Source: CAZVEV01 sp964625865
Lineage (GTDB): Bacteria; Planctomycetota; Phycisphaerae; SM23-33
Reading direction: 5' to 3'
Length of the DNA stretch: 16,396 nucleotides
Assembly: GCA_964625865.1 (NCBI GenBank)
Contig: CAZVEV010000119.1
Location: 1 to 16,396 of the forward strand
A program made the position numbers and the translations under genes. Shown here piece by piece: positions 1 to 8,951 of this stretch (position 1 is the first letter of the stretch; each line of letters begins with the position of its first letter). The notes below the pieces were generated by a model that had not been told where the DNA came from, did not search any database, and worked only from the letters and a program-made list of their open reading frames with translations.

Positions 1-82
1 ACCACTACTTCACGACTCGACACAACGTGGTTGCCGCTTCGCGTCAGACCACGGCACCCGACAATCGAAGATCAGCAATCAC

Positions 83-2584
83 CTACTGCGCTTCGGCCTT
101 GATGCCTTCAAGCGGGCCGCCTTCGTGGTTGCGGATGCGGCAGCAGAAGGACCACTGACCGGCCGCGTCGACGACCTTGAGCATCAGGGTGTTCCAGCCC
201 TTCTTGAGCGTGACGGGCACCTTGTCCTGGGCGGCGCTCAGGCCGCGGGTGGTGTTGCTGGCGTGGACCTTCTTGCCGTTGACCCAGACCACGATCCCGT
301 CGTCGCTGCCGAGGTCCAGGCGCGCCTTGCAGTCGACGGGCGAGAAGATACGCGTCCGCATGTAGGCGGCGCAGTGGTCCATCGAGCCGAACATCTTCTC
401 CAAGTCGAACCACCACACCTCGCCGCCCTTGCTCAGACGCTGCCACTTGGCGCCCTTGCCGCCCCCGGTCTCCGGCGCGAAGGCGTGGGCAAACAGGTCC
501 TTGCCCTTATACGGCCCCGAGACCGACCAGGCCATGATGTACCCGTCGTACTTGTCCAACCCGTTGAGGATGTCGTTGGCCTTGCGGCGGATGTCGGCGT
601 CGGTGACGACGGCCAGGATGTTCTTCAGCGAGGCCTTGGCGTACGGGGCGTCGAGATTGCCCAGGCGTCCGGCAATCTGGACCGCCGCCAGGGCGGCCTC
701 GGCCTTGAGATGAGGGGCCTTGAGATACCCCTGGACGAGCTTGAGCGCCTCGGCCGAACTGGACGTGCCCAGACCGGCCAGGACCATCTTCTTGTCCGCC
801 GTCCGATCCGCCAGCGCCATCGCCTTCATGTACATCTCCGTCGGGTTGCTCGACATGCCCGCCATCCGAACGTACCCGCGGAGGAAGAGCACCTTGTGGG
901 TGGTCTTCTTTGAGGACCTGGCCAGTGCGAGCAGTTCGGCCGCGGGACTCGCGTCGGGCCAGGCCGCCAAGGTCCGGACGGCGGCGTCCTGGACGTCGGC
1001 GTCAGCGTCCTTGATCGCGCCGCGGACGACGGCGAGGGCCTTCGGCGTCGCGACGCGCCCGAGCAGGCGGATCAGCAGGGGCTTGACGTCGGCCGACGCG
1101 CCGGGCCAGGCGGCCAGCACGCCGGTGGCGCGCTTTTCGCGGTCGGGGACCGACAGGAAGGCGGTGCCGATAGCCTGCTCGATGGCGGGGCGGTCGGCAG
1201 GATCCTTCGGCTTGACCGCCAGCGCCACCAGGGCCGGCAGGTCCGCGGCGCCGCCCAGCGACCCCAGCGCGCCGATCGCGGCGCGGCGGACATCCGCATC
1301 GTCGTCGGCTGCCGCCTGGGTCATTGCGCCGATAGCCTGCTTGGCCTGCCGGACCACCAGCACGCCGATGGCCTCGACGCGGATGGGCGTCTCGCCCGCG
1401 GCGACGGTCTTGATCAGCGCCTCGTCAACGCCCTTGCCCTTGAGGCGTTGCAGGCTGGCGCGGGCCATCTTCTGCTCCTCGCCCTTGCCCGCCGCCGCGG
1501 TCTTGATCAGCAGGGGCACGGACGAGACGTCACCGATGGCCCCGAGGGCCTGCAGGGCCGTCGCGCGGACGGCCTCGTGTTCGCTCGTGGCAGCCTTGGT
1601 TACCGCGGCGGCGGCCGCCGCGTCGCCGCGCGCCGCGAGGCTGCGCAAGACGAGAACCTGCCCCTCGGGGCCAAGGGAAGGCATCATGGCGACGAAGGCC
1701 CTCGTCGCGTCGGCGCCAGTGACGGTGGTCATGAACCGGATGGCGCTGGCGCGCAGGACGGGGTCGTCGCTCTTGATGGCCTCGGCGATCAGTGGGGCCG
1801 CCTCGGACCCCAACGCCATCGCCAGCCCGCGCAGCGCGCCGAGGCGGATGTGCTTGGGCTGCTTGGCCGAGTAGAACGCCCGGTAGATGCGGGCGGCCTC
1901 GGCCTTGTTGCCCGTTGCGAGCAGGCGCTCGGCACACTTGAGCAGGGCGCCGTTGATCTGCTGGAGTCGCGGTCCGTCGGCGGTCCGTCGGGCCGATTCG
2001 AGCGCCCCGGCGGCCTCGTCGCTGCCGAGCCAGCCGAGGGCCTCCACCGCGGCGGCCGCTACCGTCGTATCCGACGAGCCGATCAGCTTGACCAGGTCGC
2101 CCAGGGCCTTTTCGTAGCGTCGCGAGGCCAGCGTGTTGATGATGCCGGCCTTGATGATCCCGCTGGTCTTGCCCAACGCCCTGTGCAGTGCCGCGCCGGC
2201 GGCGGGGTCCTCGATGCGCCCCAGGGCGTAGCGCGCCATGTGCGTCATCTTGGGATCCGCCAGCATGGGCTCGAGGGCGGGCACTGACCGGGCCGTGCCG
2301 ATCGTGCGGAGCTGGCGACACAGGAAGCTCTTGCCGTCCACGCTGGACGCCGCCCCGAGCGTGCGGATGATGCGCTGCTCCACCGCGTCACGCTGCTTGG
2401 GGTCCTTTGCGGCAGCGATGACTGTCGTCTCGACAAATCTCAGCGGCTTGATGTCGGCCCCGTAGGTCCACTTGCCCACCGCCGCCAGCGCCTTGTCCAG
2501 TTCGGCCATGTCTTCAGCCGCCGCTGCCGGGGCTGCCGCCGCGGCCGCGAGAGCAATAACGCACAGTCTGCGCAGGATGTTCAT
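83..2584 (-). CDS. Secreted HEAT-repeat protein with C-terminal beta-sandwich domain
   Basis: The 833-residue product begins with a Sec signal peptide (about residues 1-23, MNILRRL then an Ala-rich core ending before EDMAEL). Residues about 30-665 are alternating helices with the A-x-x-A-L-G-x-[IL] signature of HEAT/PBS-lyase repeats. Residues about 674-833 form a beta-rich domain containing LGSDDGIVVWVNGKKVH and KKGWNTLMLKV, a pattern common in planctomycete secreted proteins and related to PA14/GH2-type sugar-binding folds. The ATG at 2584 was chosen because AAAGGA lies just upstream and the signal peptide then starts correctly. An in-frame ATG at 2608 overlaps the upstream oxidoreductase stop (ATGA) and would add eight residues. 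The close spacing suggests co-transcription and translational coupling. The role is probably a binding scaffold outside the cytoplasm; no enzyme activity is visible. Confidence 0.9.
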   Translation of the reverse strand: MNILRRLCVIALAAAAAAPAAAAEDMAELDKALAAVGKWTYGADIKPLRFVETTVIAAAKDPKQRDAVEQRIIRTLGAASSVDGKSFLCRQLRTIGTARSVPALEPMLADPKMTHMARYALGRIEDPAAGAALHRALGKTSGIIKAGIINTLASRRYEKALGDLVKLIGSSDTTVAAAAVEALGWLGSDEAAGALESARRTADGPRLQQINGALLKCAERLLATGNKAEAARIYRAFYSAKQPKHIRLGALRGLAMALGSEAAPLIAEAIKSDDPVLRASAIRFMTTVTGADATRAFVAMMPSLGPEGQVLVLRSLAARGDAAAAAAVTKAATSEHEAVRATALQALGAIGDVSSVPLLIKTAAAGKGEEQKMARASLQRLKGKGVDEALIKTVAAGETPIRVEAIGVLVVRQAKQAIGAMTQAAADDDADVRRAAIGALGSLGGAADLPALVALAVKPKDPADRPAIEQAIGTAFLSVPDREKRATGVLAAWPGASADVKPLLIRLLGRVATPKALAVVRGAIKDADADVQDAAVRTLAAWPDASPAAELLALARSSKKTTHKVLFLRGYVRMAGMSSNPTEMYMKAMALADRTADKKMVLAGLGTSSSAEALKLVQGYLKAPHLKAEAALAAVQIAGRLGNLDAPYAKASLKNILAVVTDADIRRKANDILNGLDKYDGYIMAWSVSGPYKGKDLFAHAFAPETGGGKGAKWQRLSKGGEVWWFDLEKMFGSMDHCAAYMRTRIFSPVDCKARLDLGSDDGIVVWVNGKKVHASNTTRGLSAAQDKVPVTLKKGWNTLMLKVVDAAGQWSFCCRIRNHEGGPLEGIKAEAQ

Positions 2585-2604
2585 GGTGTGTCCTTTTGGG
2601 TTGC

Positions 2605-3834
2605 TCATGCCAGGCTCCAGGGCTCGCGCTTCTCGCGGTCGAGCCAGCGATTGGCTTCGGGATCGCCGATGATCTGTTCCTTGACCGGGTCCCACTTGAG
2701 CGGGCGCTTGAGCCAGTACGCGATGTTGCCCAGGTGCGCCACCGTCGCGGTCCTGTGGGCCAGCTCGATATCGCGGAAGGGCAGTTCCCGGGTGCGGACG
2801 CAGTGGAGGAAGTCGCCGAAGATGCCTCCGCGTCCCTTGTAGTTCGGGATGTGGATGTTGGGCGGATTGGCCCGCCTGGACCGGTCGCGGTTGGGGATCT
2901 CGCCCTCGGTGCCCTTGAACGACAGCAGCCCGCCCCACCCGCCGCCGTGATAGATCTTCGCCCCGTTGGCAAACACGTACGTCAGGCGCCGCACGTCCTT
3001 GCCGTCGGGCGGAATGACCTGCACCGGGCCGGTCTCGTGCAACTGCATGCAGAACAGGGCCCCGCCGAAACCGTGGCAGCCCCAGTCGGTCATGCCGCCG
3101 CCCGAGTAGTCGCGATAGGGCCTGAAGCCCCCGCGGATCAGCCCCGGGCTGAACGGGCGAACCGGCGCCGGGCCCAGCCACATGTCCCATTCCACGTCGG
3201 CCGGCGTGGGGGTTGGCGGGAGGAGGCACTCGCCCGAGGGCCCGCCCACGTTGACCCATCCCTCGCGGACCTCGCCGATCGCCCCGCCCCAGACCATCCG
3301 GTGATACCAGTTGTAGTCGCCCCAGACTCTCTGCGACCCGCCGGAGAATACGCGGGCGTAGCGGCGGGCGGCGTTGGTCATGGCGCGGCCTTCGGCGATG
3401 GTGAGGCACTCGGGCTTCTCGCAGTAGACGTCCTGGCCGTGGCTCATCGCGTCGATCGAGATAATCGCGTGCCAGTGGTCCGGCGTGGCGATGAGCACGG
3501 CGTCGATGTCGTCGCGACGGGTGATCTCGCGGAAGTCGACGACGCTCTTGCAGTCTTTGCTGCGGTAACGTCCGTCGACGGAGGCCTTGGCCCGCTCGCG
3601 GTGGGAGCCCACCACGTCGCAGACGGCAAGCATCTGGACTTCCCTGCGGCCGAGGAAGCCGCCCATGTCGCCGCGTCCCTGCCCGCCCATGCCGATGGCC
3701 CCCATGGTGATGCGGTCGTTGGCGCCGAAGGCCTCGGCCTTGACGAACATCGGCGCCGCGACGGCGGCGGCCGTGCCGATCGCGGCCCCCTTGAACAGCC
3801 CGCGCCGTGTCAGTTGCCTGCTGTGTGTCGACAT
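2605..3834 (-). CDS. Tat-exported Gfo/Idh/MocA family oxidoreductase
   Basis: The 409-residue product belongs to the NAD(P)-dependent Gfo/Idh/MocA family, which oxidises or reduces sugars, inositols and related polyols. A twin-arginine signal (TRRGLFKG, residues 9-16, followed by an Ala-rich stretch) predicts folded export. The Rossmann glycine motif GAIGMGGQG is at 45-53, the ATPDHWH segment at 117-122, and the family EKP motif, which carries the conserved lysine, at 139-141. The C-terminal end, with GDPEANRWLDR and PWSL, is typical of the many planctomycete paralogues. The start at 3834 has GGAG nine bases upstream and gives a clean Tat leader; longer in-frame starts would bury it. It is followed by the HEAT-repeat gene with an ATGA junction. 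The substrate cannot be read from the sequence; neighbours point to carbohydrate catabolism. Confidence 0.93.
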   Translation of the reverse strand: MSTHSRQLTRRGLFKGAAIGTAAAVAAPMFVKAEAFGANDRITMGAIGMGGQGRGDMGGFLGRREVQMLAVCDVVGSHRERAKASVDGRYRSKDCKSVVDFREITRRDDIDAVLIATPDHWHAIISIDAMSHGQDVYCEKPECLTIAEGRAMTNAARRYARVFSGGSQRVWGDYNWYHRMVWGGAIGEVREGWVNVGGPSGECLLPPTPTPADVEWDMWLGPAPVRPFSPGLIRGGFRPYRDYSGGGMTDWGCHGFGGALFCMQLHETGPVQVIPPDGKDVRRLTYVFANGAKIYHGGGWGGLLSFKGTEGEIPNRDRSRRANPPNIHIPNYKGRGGIFGDFLHCVRTRELPFRDIELAHRTATVAHLGNIAYWLKRPLKWDPVKEQIIGDPEANRWLDREKREPWSLA

Positions 3835-4061
3835 GATCGGTATCTCCGTCTGCTGGAGGACTCCACTCGTAGCGACGCTGCAATCCGAGCATACGTGCCC
3901 GCGTATAGGATACAACCCGAAACCTCTCTCGCAGTGCTGCCGCGTGCATCGCTGGATCGTTGGCGATACAATGCTTGCACGCAACCGGCGCTGACCGGAG
4001 GCGTTTAAGTGTGTGCGGACGTCCGGACGGACCGGGACGGACCGTCGCAAGGGAGCCGGGC
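3835..4061. promoter_or_regulatory. Divergent promoter region between oxidoreductase and helical-repeat gene
   Basis: This 227-base gap separates two outward-facing genes and must hold promoters for both. For the plus-strand gene a good -10 candidate, TACAAT, lies at 3967-3972 in the context GATACAAT, the same eight bases used in front of the GH26 gene at 11593-11600. No convincing -35 stands at the expected distance (GTGCAT at 3944-3949 is the nearest). A small inverted repeat (ATACG, TGCCCG, CGTAT) lies around 3893-3908 and could be an operator. No clear minus-strand promoter was found. Confidence 0.4.
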
Positions 4062-6035
4062 ATGACAGCAGGGCACATGGCGTATCGAATGGTGGGAGTT
4101 CTCGTCGTGCTGGCGTTGACGTGCGGCGTGGTCTCGGGCGACGCGGCGAAGAAGGAGGCCGATAAGCTCACCACTGAGATCCTTCGCGGTACGCGGACGC
4201 AGGCCGAGGCCGCCAAGAAGATGCTCGAAGCAGCGCGGATGCTCGGGGACGTTCCGGGGGTCCAGATGCACGTGGCGATCAAGGCGTGCGAGTGCGGAAT
4301 GGCGGCCCCGGCGGGGTATGACACGTCACTGGCGGCGCTGGACCTGCTGGACAAGGTCCAGCCGGGCAACGCGAGCGACTGGCGGGACATGCGGGTGGAA
4401 GTCTATCGCCTGAGATACAGCCGCGGCGACAGGATGGCCCGGTTGAAGAACGGGCGCAAGTACGTGGAACTGCTTCTGTCCCAGGGCAAGGACCTGTCCG
4501 AAAAGAACAAGTGGCCCGAGGCGGCCAAGGTCTATCGTCAGGCCCACGGTGTGGCCCGGTCGCTGAATCTCCCGGAGAGCGCCGCGATCTTCGAACTCCA
4601 GCGCCGCGCCGACAACCGCGCGAGGATCGCCACGCGCCTGGCGTACCTGAAGACCGCCCTCGAGAAGACCCCTGGCGACACCGTCACCCGCAGAAGCCTG
4701 GTCGAACTGTACCTGATCGACCTCGACATGCCCGCCGAGGCCGCCAGGTACGTCAACGACACCCTCAACGTGACGCTACGGACGAACACGCTTCTGGCGG
4801 CGCAGGAGGCGTCGGAGCTGGCCGACGCGGACTTTGTCACGCTGGGACGGTGGTATCGCACGCTGGCGGCCAGGACGACGGCCAAGGAGGCAAAGGCCCG
4901 ACTGCTGACCCGTGCTGTGACCCATCTGAAGATGTATCTCGAGGTCTATACCAAGAAAGATGTCCAGCGCCTGCGGGTAACGACCGAACTGAAGGAGATC
5001 GAGACGCTGCTGAAGGGGCTCGGCCCGGTTGCGCCGTCCAAGGAGCCTGAGTGGGTCGACGCGCTGGCGATGGTGGATCCGGCCAGGCACAGGGCCCTGG
5101 GCGAGGCCAGCCGGGTCGGGCGCGATATCCTGCTTTCCGGCTCGCGGGAAGCCGCTGTCACCGTGCCGATCACGGCCCTGGGCAGCTACGACCTGGACTG
5201 TGCGTTTACGCTCAAGAGCGGCTCGTTCGCGAAGCTCATCCTGCCGGTGGGCATACGGTACGTGGGACTGTCGATCGGGGCGTACTACGGCCGCGTGGCC
5301 GGCCTGTCGATGGTAGACGGCAAGAGCGCGGACAGGGGCAATCCGACGACGATCAAGCTCACCGAACGCGGCAAGACGTTCCTGAAGGTCGGCGCCCGGA
5401 CGACGTTGTCGGTGGCCGTCCGGATCAAGGACGCCGATGCCCAGGTGACCGTGACGATGAACGGCAAGAAGCTGTTGGCCTGGTCGGGCAAGCAGACGCA
5501 ACTGTCGCTGGGCGACAGTTGGCCGATTCTGGGGAGGCAGTTCGCGTTGGCGACGTACCGGTCGAAGGTGCAGTGGCACGCGGTGAAACTGCGGCGGCTG
5601 AACCTGAACGACCGCACGCTGGTCTGCGTCTCGCGGAAGGCGACCTACAAGCCGAGCAGCGTCTACCGATCCTACCCGCCCCTGCCGGCGTTCGTGACCG
5701 GTGCGGGCAAGCTCCACCGCGACGGGATGGCGTTCCAGACCGCCCGGCAGGCCGACCCGTACGTGATCGTGACGCTCGGGAAGATCGAGATGGTCAAGCG
5801 GATCATCCTCGACAACAAGCGCGGCTACTACGCGAAGTACAACACCGGGATCGTCATCTCGGTGTCCACCGACGGGCGGAGGTGGTCCGAGGCGTGGCGA
5901 GCGCGCGGTGTACAGAGGTGTTGGATAATCGATCTGAAGATGCCCTTGCGCGCCCGGTACATCAGGGTTGCTCGTCCGAGCAAGAGCACCACCTACCTCG
6001 GCCTGGGCGGCATTGCGGTGTACGCCCAGCCGTAA
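4062..6035 (+). CDS. Secreted helical-repeat protein with LamG-like and F5/8-like domains
   Basis: The 657-residue product has an N-terminal signal peptide (hydrophobic core MVGVLVVLALTCGVVSG, about residues 10-26). The cysteine at 21 is not in a canonical lipobox, so a lipoprotein is unlikely. Residues about 30-320 are helical and TPR-like (AEAAKKMLEAA, WPEAAKVYRQA). Residues about 330-515 form a beta-sandwich resembling LamG/concanavalin-like domains, opening with EWVDALAMVDPARH. Residues about 520-655 look like an F5/8 type C (discoidin) domain, with SVSTDGRRW at 600-608 and ARYIRVARP near the end. ATG 4062 was chosen for the GGGAG six bases upstream and the correct signal peptide; the frame is open further upstream. 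It probably binds cell-surface or extracellular glycans; no catalytic motif is seen. It converges on the next gene with only 23 bases between stops. Confidence 0.87.
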   Translation: MTAGHMAYRMVGVLVVLALTCGVVSGDAAKKEADKLTTEILRGTRTQAEAAKKMLEAARMLGDVPGVQMHVAIKACECGMAAPAGYDTSLAALDLLDKVQPGNASDWRDMRVEVYRLRYSRGDRMARLKNGRKYVELLLSQGKDLSEKNKWPEAAKVYRQAHGVARSLNLPESAAIFELQRRADNRARIATRLAYLKTALEKTPGDTVTRRSLVELYLIDLDMPAEAARYVNDTLNVTLRTNTLLAAQEASELADADFVTLGRWYRTLAARTTAKEAKARLLTRAVTHLKMYLEVYTKKDVQRLRVTTELKEIETLLKGLGPVAPSKEPEWVDALAMVDPARHRALGEASRVGRDILLSGSREAAVTVPITALGSYDLDCAFTLKSGSFAKLILPVGIRYVGLSIGAYYGRVAGLSMVDGKSADRGNPTTIKLTERGKTFLKVGARTTLSVAVRIKDADAQVTVTMNGKKLLAWSGKQTQLSLGDSWPILGRQFALATYRSKVQWHAVKLRRLNLNDRTLVCVSRKATYKPSSVYRSYPPLPAFVTGAGKLHRDGMAFQTARQADPYVIVTLGKIEMVKRIILDNKRGYYAKYNTGIVISVSTDGRRWSEAWRARGVQRCWIIDLKMPLRARYIRVARPSKSTTYLGLGGIAVYAQP

Positions 6036-6058
6036 CAGACCCCCGCCAACCCAGGCGA

Positions 6059-7291
6059 CTACCGCCAATTTGCCTTCGGCGGGGAGGCGTAGTCGGCGAA
6101 GCGGGAGGGGATGCGGGCGGCCTTGGCGTCGCCGGCGTGGAAGACGATCCGGTACCGCCACGTCCGCCGCTTGCCCTCGTCCAGCGTGTAGTCGCCGCGC
6201 TGCTTGCGCCGCGTGAAGTGCGACAGGCCGAACGGGTTGGCCGTCACCAGGCCGTACGTCCGCGCGTGCCACGTCGTCGGATGACGCAGGTTGCCCGGTG
6301 AGTCGAAGATCGCAAAGCCCACCCGCTTGCCGTCCACCTCGCCCGAGCAGTCGACCCACTGGGCCTTCTTGCCCCACGTCGCCTTGCCCGAGTGCCCCTC
6401 GGAGTTGACCAGCAGGCCCTTGTTGCCCTTCCCGTCGGCCCGCAGCTCCGGGCGCATTCGCACCGCGCACAGCCCGCCTTCCTTCGTGTCGCCGAACCGC
6501 ACGGGGCCGTACCTGGCGGCGAACGTGATCTCGATGTCGAGCATGCGGACGCCCACCTCCGGGGCGAAGATACGCACCACCCGCGTCTCGTGCATCACCG
6601 GCTTCTTGCTCACGTCCGTCCAGTCGAGGCTCTCGCGGAACATGCCCATCACCGCGCCGCCTTCGACCCGCTCGAACCGCTTGTGCAGCGAGTAGCCCGC
6701 CTTCGGGCCGATCGACCAGTTGTCCACGCCGTTGACCGCCCCGTGGGCCACGTAGATGCTCGTGTGGTGCGGGTGGTCGGTCGCGACGTTGGCGGGCAGG
6801 CCCTTCAGGACCATCGGGAACGGCCGCGTCATCGCCGTCTGGCCCGGGCCATAGACGGGGAAGAACATCGGCCGGCGAAGCACGTGAGGCCCGGACGCCT
6901 TCGGGGCGAAGACGTACGATGTGAAGGGCTTTCCCGCGATGGTCACGTCGATCGCCTTGTCGCTGCGGGTCATCCGGACGGTCTGCTCCTGAGTCGCCGC
7001 CTTGCCCAGCGTCACCTCGTACGTCCGCGTCGCCCCGGCCGCCAGCGGCGCCTGGACCCACCACAGCCTGCCCTCGCTGACCTGGTGGGGCACCTTCGCG
7101 TCGGCCCCGGCAAAGCTCGCGCCGGTCGCGCCGGTCGGCAGGGCGATGCTCATCGGCACGTGTCCTGTCGCCCGATCGCCGGCCTTGACCACCAGCACAC
7201 CGCCCGCCGCCCGCGCCGCTCCGGCCGCACAGAGCACCACCGCAACCGACGCCAGCGCCATCCCCGTCATGAGGCCGTTCCACGTGTCCAT
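6059..7291 (-). CDS. DUF6807 (PmoA-family) secreted protein
   Basis: The 410-residue product matches the DUF6807 family, often annotated 'methane oxygenase PmoA' although it is not particulate methane monooxygenase. The diagnostic segment is TDHPHHTSIYVAHGAVNGVD at 171-190. FGDTKEGGL (266-274) and RHPTTWHARTYGLVTANPFG (336-355) are other conserved blocks. A Sec signal peptide covers about residues 1-29 (hydrophobic core MALASVAVVLCAAGAARA). The start at 7291 was chosen because AAGGGAG lies eight bases upstream; an ATG at 7321 would add ten polar residues before the leader. Family members are common beside Gfo/Idh oxidoreductases and sulfatases in planctomycetes and Bacteroidota. The biochemical function is not firmly known; the His-rich motif suggests a metal or sugar site. 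Transcription diverges from the sulfatase. Confidence 0.93.
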   Translation of the reverse strand: MDTWNGLMTGMALASVAVVLCAAGAARAAGGVLVVKAGDRATGHVPMSIALPTGATGASFAGADAKVPHQVSEGRLWWVQAPLAAGATRTYEVTLGKAATQEQTVRMTRSDKAIDVTIAGKPFTSYVFAPKASGPHVLRRPMFFPVYGPGQTAMTRPFPMVLKGLPANVATDHPHHTSIYVAHGAVNGVDNWSIGPKAGYSLHKRFERVEGGAVMGMFRESLDWTDVSKKPVMHETRVVRIFAPEVGVRMLDIEITFAARYGPVRFGDTKEGGLCAVRMRPELRADGKGNKGLLVNSEGHSGKATWGKKAQWVDCSGEVDGKRVGFAIFDSPGNLRHPTTWHARTYGLVTANPFGLSHFTRRKQRGDYTLDEGKRRTWRYRIVFHAGDAKAARIPSRFADYASPPKANWR

Positions 7292-7494
7292 GTCGTCTGC
7301 TCCCTTGTTACCATCGTCCATCCGGTCCCGCCGACGGTCTCACGTCCCGTCGGGTCTCAGTATATGCTCTCTAACGCCTGAGGACCCCATACGTTCTCTT
7401 GTGATCGTCTCCGATGGCGGTAGACTCATTGCAGGCCCTCGGGGCGGTTCGAGGTCAGGGACCTGTTCGGCGGGTTGTGGAAGAAGGGCGCGAT
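7292..7494. promoter_or_regulatory. Divergent promoter region, DUF6807 gene and sulfatase gene
   Basis: This 203-base gap lies between outward-facing genes. For the sulfatase a possible sigma70-like promoter is TTGTGA (7399-7404), 16-base spacer, TAGACT (7421-7426), placing the transcript start about 60 bases before the ATG. The same -35 hexamer precedes the ECF sigma gene at 10953. For the minus-strand gene, TATACT (plus-strand 7361-7366 region) could be a -10, but I see no matching -35. Confidence 0.35.
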
Positions 7495-8928
7495 ATGAAC
7501 AGACGTGACTTCCTGTGGAGCGGGCTGGCGGCCGTGCTGGGTGCGTGGAGCGGCCTGAAGGCGGCGGCGCGGCGGGGGCGGCTGAACATCGTCTGCTTCC
7601 TGTCGGACGACATGGGGCGCCTGGACACGCCGGTGTACGGCTCGAAGGACGTCAAGACGCCCACGATGGAGAAACTCGCGTCGCAGGGGATGACGTTCGA
7701 TAACGCGTTTGTGGCCTCGCCCGCATGCGCGCCGAGCCGGGCGGCCCTGCTGACCGGCCTCATGCCCGCCCGCAACGGCGCCGAGGCCAATCACACGTAC
7801 CCCAAACGCGGCACGCTGTACCTTACCAGCGTGCTGAAGAAGCTGGGGTACGAGATCGCGGCGTTCGGCAAGGTGGCGCACGGTCAGAACAAGCCGCTCT
7901 ACTGTTTCGACCACTACCGCCCCAAGCGGATGGGGATCTCGGAAGAGGTTGCGGCGTACTTCAAGGCCCGCACGTCGGACAAGCCGTGCGTCCTGCTGAT
8001 GGGCGACCGCCGCCCCCACGTGCCCTGGATCAAAGAGCCCACCTACGATCCCAAGACCGTGTCCCTCCCGCCGTACTTCGTAGACACCCCCGAGACGCGA
8101 CGCCACCAGGCGCGGTACTACACCGACATCACCAACATGGACGCCGACATGGGGCGGTGCTTCGCGATCGCCAAGAAGCAGTTCGGCGAGAACTTCATCT
8201 TCGTCTTCACCAGCGACCACGGGGGTCAGTGGCCGTTCGGCAAGTGGAACCTGTACGACGCGGGCACGCGAACGCCGATGCTCGTCGTCTGGCCGGGCAA
8301 GGTCAAGGCCGGCACGCGAACCAAGGCGATGGTCAGTTGGATCGACCTCTTGCCGACGCTGATCGACGCCGCCGGCGGGACCGTGCCGCCCGGGCTGGAC
8401 GGCAAGTCGTTCCTCGGCGTGCTCACGGGCAAGACGCCGACCCACCGCGACGCGATCTACACCACCCACAGCGGCGACGGGGTGATGAACGTCTACCCGA
8501 TCCGCAGCGTGCGGACGGCGCGGTACAAGTACATCGTCAACCTGCGGCCCGACTGCTATCACTCGAACCACTCGGACATCCTGCGGAAGGACGGGGCGGG
8601 GGCGTATTGGCACTCCTGGGACGCCGCCGCCAAGACCGACCCCAAAGCCGCCGCCATCGTCAAACGCTACTTCGTCCGCCCCGCCGAGGAACTGTACGAC
8701 CTGGACGCCGACCCCCTCGAGCAGACCAACCTCGCCGCCTCCCCCGCCCACAAGAAAGAGCTTCACAAACTCAAAGCCATGCTCGACAAGTGGATGACCG
8801 CCCAGGGCGACACCAGGAAGGTCTTCAACACCCCGTACCCCACCACCGGCCCCCGCCCGACACCCGAGATGGCCAAGCCCACCCGCAAGCGCGGCGGCAA
8901 GAAGGGCAAGAAGGCGTCCCGGGGGTAG
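7495..8928 (+). CDS. Tat-exported S1-type sulfatase
   Basis: The 477-residue product is a formylglycine-dependent sulfatase (alkaline-phosphatase superfamily, S1). The active-site signature CAPSR is at residues 78-82, with C78 the residue converted to formylglycine. Metal ligands are visible as SDD (37-39) and SDHGG (240-244), with K126 and H129 (FGKVAHG) and K250 as likely sulfate-site residues. The leader MNRRDFLWSG is a short Tat signal. TSDHGGQWPFGKWNLY resembles the N-sulfoglucosamine sulfohydrolase-like group, but the substrate is uncertain. ATG 7495 follows AAGAAGGG and starts the Tat leader exactly. The last ~17 residues (461-477) are a Lys/Arg/Gly tail beyond the usual fold. Activity would need an anaerobic sulfatase-maturing enzyme or FGE encoded elsewhere. 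A REP-like doublet begins 24 bases after the stop. Confidence 0.95.
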   Translation: MNRRDFLWSGLAAVLGAWSGLKAAARRGRLNIVCFLSDDMGRLDTPVYGSKDVKTPTMEKLASQGMTFDNAFVASPACAPSRAALLTGLMPARNGAEANHTYPKRGTLYLTSVLKKLGYEIAAFGKVAHGQNKPLYCFDHYRPKRMGISEEVAAYFKARTSDKPCVLLMGDRRPHVPWIKEPTYDPKTVSLPPYFVDTPETRRHQARYYTDITNMDADMGRCFAIAKKQFGENFIFVFTSDHGGQWPFGKWNLYDAGTRTPMLVVWPGKVKAGTRTKAMVSWIDLLPTLIDAAGGTVPPGLDGKSFLGVLTGKTPTHRDAIYTTHSGDGVMNVYPIRSVRTARYKYIVNLRPDCYHSNHSDILRKDGAGAYWHSWDAAAKTDPKAAAIVKRYFVRPAEELYDLDADPLEQTNLAASPAHKKELHKLKAMLDKWMTAQGDTRKVFNTPYPTTGPRPTPEMAKPTRKRGGKKGKKASRG

Positions 8929-8951
8929 CGTTGGGTGGCCAAGCCGACGTG

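Noticed and set aside
3973..3982. Third copy of the GTAG repeat family upstream of the helical-repeat gene (GCTTGCACGC)
   Set aside because: Only ten bases match, with no hairpin partner and no GTAG foot; most likely chance.
83..4390. A 1435-codon open frame on the minus strand spanning the HEAT-repeat gene and the antisense or shadow of its neighbours
   Set aside because: Only the part from 2584 down has a signal peptide and repeats. Upstream of that the frame is Arg-rich out-of-frame translation of the oxidoreductase gene, open only because of high GC.
4776..7283. 835-codon minus-strand open frame
   Set aside because: Low-complexity Arg/Gly/Ala translation antisense to the helical-repeat gene and out of frame with the DUF6807 gene; no motif.
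6059..7291. Particulate methane monooxygenase subunit A
   Set aside because: The 'PmoA' label on this family is historical; the protein is soluble and secreted, without the multi-pass helices of real PmoA.
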